Notes: generated by a model not told the origin, from the sequence alone. 16,317 nucleotides of DNA from an uncultured Agathobaculum sp. (GCA_944376955.1 CALWEB010000119.1:1-16317), one strand, 5' to 3'; numbered from the stretch's first letter, positions 1-8,261 are shown. Numbers and translations: made by a program.

Positions 1-653
1 CGGCGCTATGCTTTGCAAGTATTTTTCAGCAGGTCGGTCTGCTGTACACCACAGTCGGCAAATCCGGCTTCCTGACCGCCTGCTATATCTTAATTGTGCC
101 GCTGTTTGGCCTGCTGTTTGGCCGCAAGTGCGGCAGGCTGGTCTGGTGCGGTGTCGCACTGGCAATCGTCGGACTGTATTTCCTCTGCTTGACCGATGGG
201 TTCAGCATCAACCTTGGCGACCTGCTCACCTTCATCTGCGCAATCCTATTTTCGGTACATATCATGGTCATCGACCATTTTTCGCCCCTGACCGACGGCG
301 TCAAAATGTCCTGCATCCAGTTTTTCGTATGCGCCATCATCGCGGGCATCGGGATGCTGCTGTTTGAACACCCCAGTCTGGGCGCGCTGCTCGCCGCGTG
401 GAAGCCTGTGCTGTATGCAGGCGCGCTGTCCTCCGGCGCGGCTTACACCCTGCAAATCATCGGCCAGCGGGGCATGAACCCAACGGTCGCGTCGCTGATT
501 ATGAGTCTCGAGTCCGTTATCTCTGTGCTGGCTGGCTGGCTGATCCTGCATCAGACCCTGTCCGGCCGGGAGATTTTCGGCTGCGTGCTGATGTTTGCCG
601 CCATTATTCTGGCGCAGCTGCCCGATCAAACGAGTCAAAAAGCCGTCAAATGA
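1..653 (+). CDS. EamA/DMT-superfamily transporter, 3' part
   Basis: This is the C-terminal 216 residues of an integral membrane protein; the reading frame is open from base 3 and the start lies outside the window. Alternating hydrophobic helices separated by short loops, a GRKCGR loop after a predicted helix, and the closing pattern with an N-P-T-V-A-S-L-I-M-S-L-E-S-V helix followed by a long final helix are typical of the second half of EamA (drug/metabolite transporter) proteins. In that family the S-L-E-x-V segment of the last repeat is well conserved. These proteins sit in the inner membrane and export or import small metabolites; the substrate cannot be told from sequence. The TGA stop lies within the right arm of the terminator that follows. 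Family call is secure, function is not. Confidence 0.85.
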   Translation, partial: ALCFASIFQQVGLLYTTVGKSGFLTACYILIVPLFGLLFGRKCGRLVWCGVALAIVGLYFLCLTDGFSINLGDLLTFICAILFSVHIMVIDHFSPLTDGVKMSCIQFFVCAIIAGIGMLLFEHPSLGALLAAWKPVLYAGALSSGAAYTLQIIGQRGMNPTVASLIMSLESVISVLAGWLILHQTLSGREIFGCVLMFAAIILAQLPDQTSQKAVK

Positions 654-667
654 CGGCTTTTTCTTTT
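637..667 (+). terminator. Rho-independent terminator of the EamA gene
   Basis: A GCCGTCA/TGACGGC stem (642-648 with 651-657) is flanked by A5 on the left and T5 then CTTTT on the right, so the stem can extend with A-U pairs. The stop codon of the transporter (651-653) is part of the right arm. Confidence 0.85.
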
Positions 668-691
668 GTGCATGTTTTTGCACATTCTGTA

Positions 692-720
692 TTGACAAAT
701 CCCGCCTTATATCATAACAT
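692..720 (+). promoter_or_regulatory. Promoter of the metal ATPase gene
   Basis: A consensus -35 box TTGACA (692-697) is followed after 17 bases by TAACAT (715-720, 4 of 6 to consensus). Transcription would begin near 727, just in front of the inverted repeat at 733-752. Confidence 0.7.
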
Positions 721-732
721 GAATATATGAAC

Positions 733-752
733 ATATGAGCAATCATTCATAT
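733..752 (+). promoter_or_regulatory. Candidate ArsR/SmtB-type metal-sensor operator
   Basis: The inverted repeat is ATATGAG, six bases, TTCATAT. It matches the TGAA-N6-TTCA core known for SmtB/CzrA-type zinc sensors at all but one position and extends it on both sides with symmetric AT pairs. A further ATATGAA half-site lies just upstream (725-731), so more than one dimer may bind. The position immediately downstream of the predicted start of transcription suits repression relieved by metal. No ArsR gene is in the window, so the regulator would act in trans. The match is read from the sequence; the binding protein is inferred. Confidence 0.55.
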
Positions 753-773
753 ACAGATCAGGAGGGAGACAAT

Positions 774-3260
774 ATGTCAATCCAGCCGTCCAAAGAAAGT
801 AATCATTCCCACAATAATGCAGGAAATGCGTTAATTTGTGAGCATGATCACCACCATATTCATGATATTGCCGAACAGAGCGAGGAGCACCCCCACAGCG
901 TCGGTTATGGTTGCGGCTGCGACCATGACCACCATCACGACGAGGCTTGTTCGTGCGGGCATGACCACCATCACGACGAAGCTTGTTCGTGCGGACATGA
1001 CCACCATCACGAACATCACCACGATGATGCCTGCGCCTGCGGGAATGAACATCATCACCACCACGACGATGAATGTGACTGTTGGCATGATCACCATCAC
1101 CACCACGACGGTGAATGCGACTGTGGGCACGACCACAACCCCCACTTTCACGAAGAACATCCGTCTATCCAAGCACGCACCCCCCACAAGCACGGCAAGC
1201 AGCGTGTTTACACACTGCAAAACCTGGGCTGCGCGCACTGCGCCGCCGAAATGCAGTACCAGATCGGCCGGCTGGACGGCGTGCATGACTGCACACTGGT
1301 GTTTGAAACCCGCCAGCTGCGCGTGACCGGCGACAATCCGGACGCATTGCTGCCCCGCATCCGCGAGATCTGCACCTCGATCGAAAGCGCAACCAAGGTC
1401 ATCGCCCCCGAAGAAGACGAGGAGGAAGCCGGCGGTCATACGCTGGCCGAGCTGTTGATCGGTGCGGCGCTGTTTCTGATGGGTGAGCTGGTGCTGGACG
1501 GCGTGCCGCAGGTTGTCGCCATGCTCGCCGCATATTTCCTGCTTGGCTGGCGCGTGCTGCTGACCGCTGTGCGCGGCATCGGCAAGGGCCGTATATTCGA
1601 CGAAAACTTCCTCATGTCGCTGGCGACCATCGGCGCATGGGCGATCGGCGCATCAGATGAAGCGGTCGGCGTCATGCTGTTTTACCGCATCGGGGAATAT
1701 TTTGAGGACCGCGCGGTCGAGCGTTCGCGCCGCCAGATCATGCAAGCGGTCGATCTGCGGCCGGAAACAGTCAACCGCATCCTGCCGGACGGCAGCACAC
1801 AGACCGTGCCCGCCGCCGACGCACAGGTGGATGACATCCTGCTTGTCCGCCCAGGCGACCGCGTCCCGCTGGACGGCGTAGTGGTCGAGGGTGTCAGCCG
1901 TCTGGACACTGCCGCGATCACAGGCGAACCCGTGCCGGTTCGCGTCGCACCCGGCGACAGCGCGCTGTCCGGCTGCGTCAACACAGACGGCGTGCTCAAA
2001 CTCCGCGTGACCCACGCACTGGCCGAAAGCATGGTGCAGCGCATCTTGGACAGCGTGGAAAACGCTGCGGCGCGCAAACCCAAGATCGACCGTTTCATCA
2101 CCCGTTTTTCGCGCGTTTACACGCCTGCGGTCGTTGCCATTGCCGCACTGACCGCGCTTGTCCCCGGCATCATCACGGGCGACTGGGGGCACTGGGTATA
2201 CACTGCACTGACCTTCCTTGTCATTTCGTGCCCGTGCGCACTGGTGCTTAGCGTACCGCTGACCTACTTTGCAGGCATCGGTGCAGGCTCCAAGCGCGGC
2301 ATCCTGTTCAAAGGCGGCGTGTCACTCGAAGCGCTCAGCGACGTGAAAACCATTGTCATGGATAAAACCGGCACGATCACCCGCGGCAATTTCGCCGTGC
2401 AACAGGTTGTGCCCGCAGAGGGCGCAAAGGTCGAAGCTGTTGAACTTCTGCGGCTCGCGGCAGCCTGCGAAGCCGCTTCCACCCATCCGATCGCAAAATC
2501 CATCTTGTCCGCCTGCCAGACCGACTATCCCGCCGCGGACAGCATCCGCGAGCAGGCAGGCGAGGGCGTGGAAGCCGTTATTGGCGGCAAAACCGTGCTG
2601 TGCGGCAACCGCAAGCTGCTGGAACGGCATGGCATCGACTTGTCCGGTTTCTGCGGCACGCCCGGCAGCACCGAAGTACTGCTGGCGCAAGAGGGGCAGC
2701 TGCTCGGCCATATCGTGATTGCGGACACGGTCAAAGCGGACGCCAAGCAGGCTATGGACCGGATGCAGGCGCAAGGGCTGACCACCGCCATGCTGACCGG
2801 CGACGCGCAGGAAACCGCGGACGCAGTTGCGAAAGAGCTCGGCATCCACGAGGTGCGCGCGCGTCTGCTGCCCGAGGATAAGCTGACCGCGCTCCAAGAG
2901 CTGCGCGAGAAGCACGGCGCGGTGATGTTCGTCGGAGACGGTATCAACGACGCCCCCGTGCTCGCGGGTGCGGATGTGGGCGCGGCGATGGGCAGCGGCG
3001 CGGACGCGGCCATCGAGGCCGCAGACGTGGTGTTTATGAACGCCGATTTGTCCTCCATCCCGGCTTCCGTACAGATTGCGCGCGGCGCGCGGCGCATTTC
3101 CCACCAGAACATCGCATTTGCGCTGGGCGTCAAGCTGCTGGTGATGGTGCTCGGTCTTGCCGGTATCGCATCCATGTGGCTGGCAGTGTTCGCAGATTCC
3201 GGTGTTGCCATGTTGTGCGTGCTCAACTCCATCCGGATGCTGTATAGCAAGACAGAATAA
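774..3260 (+). CDS. cadA: Zn/Cd/Pb-translocating P1B-type ATPase with His-rich N-terminus
   Basis: This 828-residue inner-membrane pump exports divalent soft metals using ATP. An in-frame ATG at 735 exists, but AGGAGGG at 760-766 sits seven bases before the ATG at 774, and 735 falls within the operator, so 774 is preferred. The order of parts is: His/Cys-rich tail (about 1-140, roughly 40 His), one HMA domain with G-C-A-H-C (C153, C156), the membrane part, TGEP (383-386), CPC (C486, C488), DKTGT (D530), HP (571-572), GDGINDAP (from 721), and K787 and D808 in the last helices. The spacing C486-D530 and K787-D808 equals that of E. coli ZntA (C392-D436, K693-D714, from memory), which argues for Zn/Cd/Pb rather than Cu. 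Longer than usual family members because of the tail. Family and ion class are strongly supported. Confidence 0.95.
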   Translation: MSIQPSKESNHSHNNAGNALICEHDHHHIHDIAEQSEEHPHSVGYGCGCDHDHHHDEACSCGHDHHHDEACSCGHDHHHEHHHDDACACGNEHHHHHDDECDCWHDHHHHHDGECDCGHDHNPHFHEEHPSIQARTPHKHGKQRVYTLQNLGCAHCAAEMQYQIGRLDGVHDCTLVFETRQLRVTGDNPDALLPRIREICTSIESATKVIAPEEDEEEAGGHTLAELLIGAALFLMGELVLDGVPQVVAMLAAYFLLGWRVLLTAVRGIGKGRIFDENFLMSLATIGAWAIGASDEAVGVMLFYRIGEYFEDRAVERSRRQIMQAVDLRPETVNRILPDGSTQTVPAADAQVDDILLVRPGDRVPLDGVVVEGVSRLDTAAITGEPVPVRVAPGDSALSGCVNTDGVLKLRVTHALAESMVQRILDSVENAAARKPKIDRFITRFSRVYTPAVVAIAALTALVPGIITGDWGHWVYTALTFLVISCPCALVLSVPLTYFAGIGAGSKRGILFKGGVSLEALSDVKTIVMDKTGTITRGNFAVQQVVPAEGAKVEAVELLRLAAACEAASTHPIAKSILSACQTDYPAADSIREQAGEGVEAVIGGKTVLCGNRKLLERHGIDLSGFCGTPGSTEVLLAQEGQLLGHIVIADTVKADAKQAMDRMQAQGLTTAMLTGDAQETADAVAKELGIHEVRARLLPEDKLTALQELREKHGAVMFVGDGINDAPVLAGADVGAAMGSGADAAIEAADVVFMNADLSSIPASVQIARGARRISHQNIAFALGVKLLVMVLGLAGIASMWLAVFADSGVAMLCVLNSIRMLYSKTE
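924..1139 (+). repeat. In-frame tandem repeats encoding His/Cys metal-binding units
   Basis: Two 36-base units (924-959 and 960-995) agree at 34 of 36 positions and encode H-D-H-H-H-D-E-A-C-S-C-G. From 996 on, diverged and lengthened units continue with the same plan: a His cluster, two or three acidic residues, then C-x-C (CSC, CSC, CAC, CDC, CDC), with a related GCGC just before the array. The two differences between the exact units are third-codon changes, which fits recent duplication with protein-level constraint. Confidence 0.85.
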
Positions 3261-3323
3261 GTTTCTCGATCGAACCGTACAAGTTGGATCGACGCGCTGC
3301 GGCGCATAAATTTCCACAAAATA

Positions 3324-3359
3324 AGCGGAAAACCCGATGGGTTTTCCGCTTTTCTTTTT
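3324..3359. terminator. Bidirectional terminator between the ATPase gene and ttcA
   Basis: A 12-base-pair stem AGCGGAAAACCC/GGGTTTTCCGCT (3324-3335 with 3339-3350), loop GAT, is followed on the plus strand by TTTCTTTTTA and on the minus strand by TTATTTTG. It sits between two convergent genes and its plus-strand U tract overlaps the ttcA stop codon (3358-3360). A weaker hairpin with one G-G mismatch (3266-3275 with 3283-3292) precedes it. Confidence 0.85.
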
Positions 3360-4161
3360 ACGGTTCCAGCCGGTCAAGAAAGCTGTGGCGGCCGGTCGCA
3401 TCCCGCCAGCCGAGCAGCTTCGTCGTATCGACATTTTTGACCGCGTTTAGGATATTCGCTTCGATCTGTGGGTTTTCCGCCGCGAGCGACGCAATCAGCG
3501 CTTTGACTGCCGCGCGCTTGGTGTCGCTTTCCAGCTGTTTTGCCGGGCAGCCGCAGGACGCAAAGTTCAGACCGCAGAAGTCCGCCCACGCCTGTACATT
3601 GCGCTCGCGCACATGGTAGAGCGGTCGGATCAGCTCCATGCCCGGATAGTTCTTTGCCGCAAGGCGCGGCAGCATCGCCTGCACTTGCCCGCCGTAAACC
3701 AGCCCCATCAGCACGGTTTCGACCGCGTCGTCATAGTGGTGGCCGAGCGCGATCTTGTTGCAGCCGCGCTTTTGCGCTTCGGTATACAGGTGCCCGCGCC
3801 GCATCTTGGCGCATAGGAAGCACGGATGCTCGGCCGCGTGATTGCCCGCCACGCGCAATACGTTGGTGTCAAAGATCTCCAGCGGCAGGCCGAGATGCGC
3901 GGCGTTTGCCTCCAACCGCGCGCGGCCATCGGATGTGTAGCCCGGGTCCATCGCCAGAAAGCGGAGCGAAAAGTCCACCGTCCGCTGCAAGTCCTGCATC
4001 AGCAGCGCGAGCAGCATCGAGTCCTTGCCGCCTGAGATACAAACTGCAATATGATCCCCCGGCTGCACCAACCGGTATTGTTTCACCGCCTCCACAAAGG
4101 GCTTGCGCAGCGTGCGCACAAATTCGCGTTGCAGCATGCGCCGAATCTCCTGCCCGGTCAT
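3358..4161 (-). CDS. ttcA: TtcA-family tRNA 2-thiolation enzyme (PP-loop ATPase)
   Basis: This 267-residue cytosolic protein belongs to the TtcA group, which in E. coli adenylates C32 of tRNA and replaces its oxygen with sulfur using a [4Fe-4S] cluster. The PP-loop S-G-G-K-D-S lies at 43-48, the P-C-F-L-C pair at C114/C117 matches the cluster cysteines of TtcA, and C203 or C205 in A-S-C-G-C-P can supply the third ligand. G-H-H-Y-D-D-A-V-E-T (140-149) is the second conserved block. Its ATG overlaps the TGA of the upstream SDR gene by four bases (ATGA, 4158-4161), so translation is probably coupled. Many Clostridial paralogues of this family have no tested substrate, so the exact thiolated base is inferred. 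Confidence 0.85.
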   Translation of the reverse strand: MTGQEIRRMLQREFVRTLRKPFVEAVKQYRLVQPGDHIAVCISGGKDSMLLALLMQDLQRTVDFSLRFLAMDPGYTSDGRARLEANAAHLGLPLEIFDTNVLRVAGNHAAEHPCFLCAKMRRGHLYTEAQKRGCNKIALGHHYDDAVETVLMGLVYGGQVQAMLPRLAAKNYPGMELIRPLYHVRERNVQAWADFCGLNFASCGCPAKQLESDTKRAAVKALIASLAAENPQIEANILNAVKNVDTTKLLGWRDATGRHSFLDRLEP

Positions 4162-4913
4162 GCGCCACCCTTTTTGTGCTGGAAGTGATAGGTCACGCGT
4201 GCGAGCAGGCTGTCCGGCGCGAAATGCCGCGCCAGTGTCATCGCCTTCATTGCCGTGCCCGGCACAACCACGCCCTTGCCCGCGAACAGGCCATCCACCG
4301 CTGCGCGTGCCACCCGCTGCACGGTCAAGCCGCCGAGCGCAAAGCTCACGCCTGCCACCTTGTTAAACTCGGTGTCCACCGGCCCGGGGCACAGAGCGCA
4401 CACCTTGACCTCACTGCCCGCGCGCCGCAGCTCCTCGCGGATGGCTTCGGTCAGCCGCAGGACATAGTTTTTGGTCGCGTAGTAGGTCGCCATTAGCGGC
4501 CCCGGCAAAAAGCCCGCGCTGGACGCAACGTTAAGCACATAGCCGCGCCCGCGCTGCTGGAAATCCTGCACAGCCAGCTTGGTCAGGATGTGTACTGCAC
4601 GGATATTGGTGTCAATCATGCGCAGTTCTTCGTCCAGATCGGTTTCGGTAAACGCACCGAACAGGCCGAAGCCCGCGTTGTTGACCACCACTTCGAGGTC
4701 ATCCGCGCGTGCCGCCTCGTACAGCAGCCGACACTCTTTTTCGTCCGATACGTCCGCCGCGATGATGTGGCACATGGTCGGCAATTCGGCGGCAAGCTGC
4801 CGCAGCCGGTCCTCACGCCGCGCGCACAGAATCAGGTCGTAACCGCGCGCCGCCAGCAGCCGGGCGATCTCCCGCCCGATGCCCGAGGATGCCCCGGTGA
4901 TCAGTGCTTTCAT
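4158..4913 (-). CDS. Short-chain dehydrogenase/reductase (classical SDR)
   Basis: A 251-residue NAD(P)-dependent oxidoreductase. T-G-A-S-S-G-I-G (6-13) is the nucleotide-binding loop, N-N-A-G (78-81) follows, and Ser131/132 with Y144-x3-K148 forms the catalytic set; C-P-G-P-V-D-T completes the classical pattern. The frame opens further to a TTG at 4934, but ATG 4913 is preferred: the motif at residues 6-13 is then at the usual distance and GGAAAGGGG lies about nine bases upstream. The length is normal for the family. Substrate is unknown. It is the first gene of a two-gene operon with ttcA and is divergent from rnr. Family certain, role unknown. Confidence 0.9.
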   Translation of the reverse strand: MKALITGASSGIGREIARLLAARGYDLILCARREDRLRQLAAELPTMCHIIAADVSDEKECRLLYEAARADDLEVVVNNAGFGLFGAFTETDLDEELRMIDTNIRAVHILTKLAVQDFQQRGRGYVLNVASSAGFLPGPLMATYYATKNYVLRLTEAIREELRRAGSEVKVCALCPGPVDTEFNKVAGVSFALGGLTVQRVARAAVDGLFAGKGVVVPGTAMKAMTLARHFAPDSLLARVTYHFQHKKGGA

Positions 4914-4952
4914 ATGGTTTTTCCCCTTTCCCAAGGATTTTTCGTTATCCTT

Positions 4953-4981
4953 AGTTTATCATGCCGTCCGCGCGCCGTCAA
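4953..4981 (-). promoter_or_regulatory. Promoter of the SDR-ttcA operon
   Basis: On the minus strand TTGACG (4976-4981) and TAAACT (4953-4958) are separated by exactly 17 bases, 5/6 and 4/6 matches to the sigma-70/SigA consensus. The start of transcription would be near 4946, about 32 bases before the ATG. Confidence 0.6.
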
Positions 4982-5024
4982 ACCGTAGCTTAGGCCAATT
5001 TTCCTTTTAATCCGCGCCCGATGA

Positions 5025-5033
5025 TGGTATACT
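5025..5033 (+). promoter_or_regulatory. Extended -10 promoter of rnr
   Basis: TGGTATACT is an extended -10 element (TGN followed by a 5-of-6 TATAAT match). No good -35 box is seen at 17-18 bases upstream, as expected for extended -10 promoters. AAAGGAGGG at 5042-5050 then gives a near-perfect ribosome binding site six bases before the ATG, so the leader is very short (about 16-18 bases). Confidence 0.55.
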
Positions 5034-5056
5034 GAGAACGGAAAGGAGGGCTTTGT

Positions 5057-7303
5057 ATGCAACCAACCGAGCTGGAACACAAACTGCTTGCGCTGCTGAC
5101 ACAGCCCATGCGTATGGACGAAATGCGCCGCGCCCTGCCTGAGACCGGAAAAAACGAGCTGAAGGACGCGCTTGACCACTTGATCGCGGACGGTCAGGTG
5201 ATGAAAAACAAGAAAAACCGCTTTGCGGTCTGCGCGCATTACGGCTGCGTGGCAGGCACCTACCTTGCCACCGAGCGCGCTTTCGCCTTCGTTGCCCCCG
5301 ACGCGCCTGAGGACGGTACCAAGCCAGACGACCTGTTCATCCCGCCCGGCGCGAACGGCGGCGCGTGGCACGGTGACCGCGTACTGGTCAAGCTGTCCGA
5401 GCGCAAGAATAACCGTGGACGCCGGGAGGGCACCGTCATCCGTGTGCTGCGCCGCGCCGACCGTGAGGTGACCGGCGCGCTGGTGCAGCGTGGAAACGCA
5501 TATTTCGTGCAGCCGGCTTCGAAGAAATACCCCGAAGTTGCGATCGACCGCCACCATCTGGGCGACGCCCAGCCCGGCGACCGCGTAGCGGTATCCATCT
5601 CCTGCTATGGGGACGAAACACTGCCGCCGCAGGGCGTGGTGGAAGCCGACCTGGGCGAGGACGGCACGATGGAGGCCGCCATCGCGGGTATCCTGCACGA
5701 AAACGGCGTATACGACGTATTCCCTGACGAGGTGCTGCACGACGCGGACGCAATCGGACAAGAAGTCGATCCGGCGGCGATTGCAGGCCGTCTCGACCTG
5801 CGGGACAAGCTGATTTTCACCATCGACGGCGACGACGCGAAGGACTTCGACGACGCAGTATCGCTCGAACCGCTCGAAAACGGGCATCTGCTGCTCGGCG
5901 TCCACATCGCGGACGTATCGCACTACGTCACACCCGGCGCGCCGCTCGACATGGAGGCCTTCCGCCGCGGCACATCGGTCTATTACCCGGGCCATGTGGT
6001 GCCCATGCTGCCGTTTGCGCTCAGCCATGGCATCTGTTCGCTCAATCCCGACGTCGATCGCCTGACCTTCTCCGCGCTGATGGAGGTGGACAAGGACGGG
6101 CGGCGCTACAAGGCGCGCTTTGCCAAATCGGTCATCCGGTCGGGCGCGCGCATGACCTATAACAAGGTCAACAAAATCCTCGCAGGCGACAAAACCCTGC
6201 GAGAGGAATACAGCTTCCTCGTCGAAACGGCTGAGCGCATGAACGACCTCGCACACGCGCTGTACAAGCGGCGCATTGAGCGCGGCGCTTTGGAACTGGA
6301 TATCCCGGAAGCGCAAATCATCGTGGACGAAGCCGGCCAGCCGACCGACATCCAATACCGCGACCGCGGCGAAAGCGAAAGGCTGATCGAGGAATTCATG
6401 CTTGCGGCAAACGAGGCAGTTGCAGAGTATATGTGCAAGCGCGATCTGCCGACCGTATACCGTGTACACGAAAACCCCGATCCGGACAAACTGCGCGTGT
6501 TTGCGGCCTTTGCGCGGCCGTTTGGCTACCGCATTGACCCCTCCAAGCCGGAGGACACCTTCCAGTTCCAGACCGTACTGCGCGGCGCGAAAAACGACCC
6601 CAAGCAACGCATTTTGCCGACGCTGCTGCTGCGCAGCCTCGCCCGCGCGCGCTACGCGGATGAGTGCATCGGGCATTACGGCCTGAAAGCCAAGTTCTAC
6701 CTGCACTTCACCTCACCCATCCGACGCTACCCCGATCTGGTGGCACACCGGATGCTGCAAAAGGCATTGACCGGCGAGGAATTCACAACCGCCGACCACA
6801 CCCTGTGTGAGGAAGCGGCGTCCCAATCCTCCACGCGCGAACAGGCCGCGGACGAATGCGAGCGTGGCATCGACAAGCTGTATATTGCGGCCTATATGAA
6901 GCGCTTCATCGGGGAGGAATTTGACGCCGAGGTGTCCGGCGTGCAGTCGTTCGGCATCTTTGTGGCGCTCGAAAACGGCTGCGAGGGCCTGATCCGCGTC
7001 GAGCTGCTGGCGGGCGACTTCTATCAGTACGACGAGCAGCGCATGACCATGACCGGCCGCCGCACGGGCAAGCGGTTTACCATCGGCACCCCCATCCGTG
7101 TCAAGCTCTTGGCCGCGAGCGCGGTAACCGGTCAGATTGACTTTGCACCCGCCGAAGGGGCGCTGCCCGTGTCCGACCCGACCGAGGACGCGCCGCCACC
7201 CGCGTTTGCACCCGCACCCGGGAACCGTGCGCAGCGCCGCCGTCAGGGCCGCGGCCACGGACGCGGCCGCAAGGGCAAACCGCCCACGCGCAAGCGCCGC
7301 TGA
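5057..7303 (+). CDS. rnr: Ribonuclease R (3'-5' exoribonuclease)
   Basis: A 748-residue RNB-family exonuclease that degrades structured RNA processively from the 3' end in the cytoplasm. An N-terminal winged-helix-like segment (about 5-55) and cold-shock-type OB domains precede the RNB domain. The active-site Asp cluster reads D257, D263, D265, D266 in I-D-G-D-D-A-K-D-F-D-D, matching the four catalytic aspartates of E. coli RNase R/RNase II. R-Y-A-D-E and the H-F-T-S-P-I-R-R-Y-P-D-L block are present; an S1 domain lies at about 615-695. The last 50 residues are Pro/Ala- then Arg/Lys-rich, like the basic tail that helps RNase R on structured RNA. The usual smpB partner is not adjacent; a patatin gene follows after 32 bases. 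Confidence 0.96.
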   Translation: MQPTELEHKLLALLTQPMRMDEMRRALPETGKNELKDALDHLIADGQVMKNKKNRFAVCAHYGCVAGTYLATERAFAFVAPDAPEDGTKPDDLFIPPGANGGAWHGDRVLVKLSERKNNRGRREGTVIRVLRRADREVTGALVQRGNAYFVQPASKKYPEVAIDRHHLGDAQPGDRVAVSISCYGDETLPPQGVVEADLGEDGTMEAAIAGILHENGVYDVFPDEVLHDADAIGQEVDPAAIAGRLDLRDKLIFTIDGDDAKDFDDAVSLEPLENGHLLLGVHIADVSHYVTPGAPLDMEAFRRGTSVYYPGHVVPMLPFALSHGICSLNPDVDRLTFSALMEVDKDGRRYKARFAKSVIRSGARMTYNKVNKILAGDKTLREEYSFLVETAERMNDLAHALYKRRIERGALELDIPEAQIIVDEAGQPTDIQYRDRGESERLIEEFMLAANEAVAEYMCKRDLPTVYRVHENPDPDKLRVFAAFARPFGYRIDPSKPEDTFQFQTVLRGAKNDPKQRILPTLLLRSLARARYADECIGHYGLKAKFYLHFTSPIRRYPDLVAHRMLQKALTGEEFTTADHTLCEEAASQSSTREQAADECERGIDKLYIAAYMKRFIGEEFDAEVSGVQSFGIFVALENGCEGLIRVELLAGDFYQYDEQRMTMTGRRTGKRFTIGTPIRVKLLAASAVTGQIDFAPAEGALPVSDPTEDAPPPAFAPAPGNRAQRRRQGRGHGRGRKGKPPTRKRR

Positions 7304-7335
7304 AATGATCTCAAGCAGAAAGGTTATGAGGAAGA

Positions 7336-8178
7336 ATGCCCGGACTCGTTCTGGAGGGCGGTACGTTCCGTCCGGTATTTTCGTGCGGCGTGATGGACGC
7401 GCTGCTCGACAACGACATTATGTTTGACTACGTCATCGGCGTCTCCGCCGGCATCACCTATGCGGTATCCTATCTGTCCCGCCAGCGCGGACGCAACATC
7501 GAGGTGCTGCGGCAGTACCGCAATGACAAGCGTTATTTCGGCGCGCGCAATCTGCGGCGTGACCACTCGATCTTCGGGGTGGAGTTTGTGTTCTCCACCA
7601 TTCCGAATGAGCTGATCCCGTTCGACTGGGACACCTACCGCCGCTATGCCGGCCGCATCCGCGTGGGCGTGACCAACGCACGCACCGGTCAAGCTGAATA
7701 CCTCGACGGGATGCAGCTTGACCGCGCCAGCACCATGCTGCGCGCAACCTGCGCGATCCCGATTTATTTCCCGCCGGTCTCCATCGGGGGAGAAACCTAT
7801 TACGACGGCGGCCTTGCCGACCCAATCCCGATTGTTCAAAGCCTGCACGACGGCAACGAAAAGAACCTGATTGTGCTGACCCAGCCGCTCGACTATCGCA
7901 AGGAAATGACGCACGGCACCCAATTTGCAGCGCGTGTCCTGCGCCGCAAGTATCCCGCGCTGACGCGCACCATGCTCACACGCCCCAAGCGCTACAACGA
8001 AACCGTGTGCTTCTGCCATCAGCTTGCGGAAAAACAACCGCAGAACGCCGTACTGCTCCAGCCCACCGACCATCTCGAAAGCTTTGAAAAAGACGTCAAA
8101 AAACTTGAATGGGGCTATGAAATGGGGTATAATATGGCCTTGGCGCGTATGGATGACATCCGGCGCCTGTTTTCCTGA
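7336..8178 (+). CDS. Patatin-like phospholipase family protein
   Basis: A 280-residue patatin-fold serine hydrolase with the Ser-Asp dyad: nucleophile S37 in G-V-S-A-G and D157 in D-G-G. The oxyanion element near the N-terminus reads E-G-G-T-F-R instead of the common G-G-G-x-R/K-G; this variant groups it with YjjU-like bacterial patatins. There is no signal peptide, so it is probably cytosolic or membrane-associated and acts on acyl lipids; the substrate is unknown. AGAAAGG (7317-7323) is 12 bases before the ATG and GAGGAAG lies only one base before it, so the ribosome site is not ideal. It probably shares the rnr transcript (32-base gap, no promoter seen) and ends at the terminator that follows. 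Confidence 0.88.
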   Translation: MPGLVLEGGTFRPVFSCGVMDALLDNDIMFDYVIGVSAGITYAVSYLSRQRGRNIEVLRQYRNDKRYFGARNLRRDHSIFGVEFVFSTIPNELIPFDWDTYRRYAGRIRVGVTNARTGQAEYLDGMQLDRASTMLRATCAIPIYFPPVSIGGETYYDGGLADPIPIVQSLHDGNEKNLIVLTQPLDYRKEMTHGTQFAARVLRRKYPALTRTMLTRPKRYNETVCFCHQLAEKQPQNAVLLQPTDHLESFEKDVKKLEWGYEMGYNMALARMDDIRRLFS

Positions 8179-8180
8179 TG

Positions 8181-8207
8181 AAAAACGCGCCTAATGCGCG
8201 TTTTTCC
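8181..8207 (+). terminator. Terminator after the patatin gene
   Basis: AAAAACGCGC (8181-8190) and GCGCGTTTTT (8196-8205) form a perfect 10-base-pair stem with loop CTAAT and a U run, two bases after the patatin stop codon. Confidence 0.85.
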
Positions 8208-8261
8208 ATACATTTCTATCGGCTGCGGCCGAAATTACAAAAAAGGGGATAAAAGAGAAAC

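Noticed and set aside
924..1139. Possible CRISPR-like array from regularly spaced 36-base repeats
   Set aside because: The units are directly adjacent without spacers and are in frame within the ATPase gene, so they are coding tandem repeats.
4910..6706. A 598-codon open frame antisense to rnr
   Set aside because: RNase R is certain in this region and the antisense product has no recognisable domain; same codon-bias cause.
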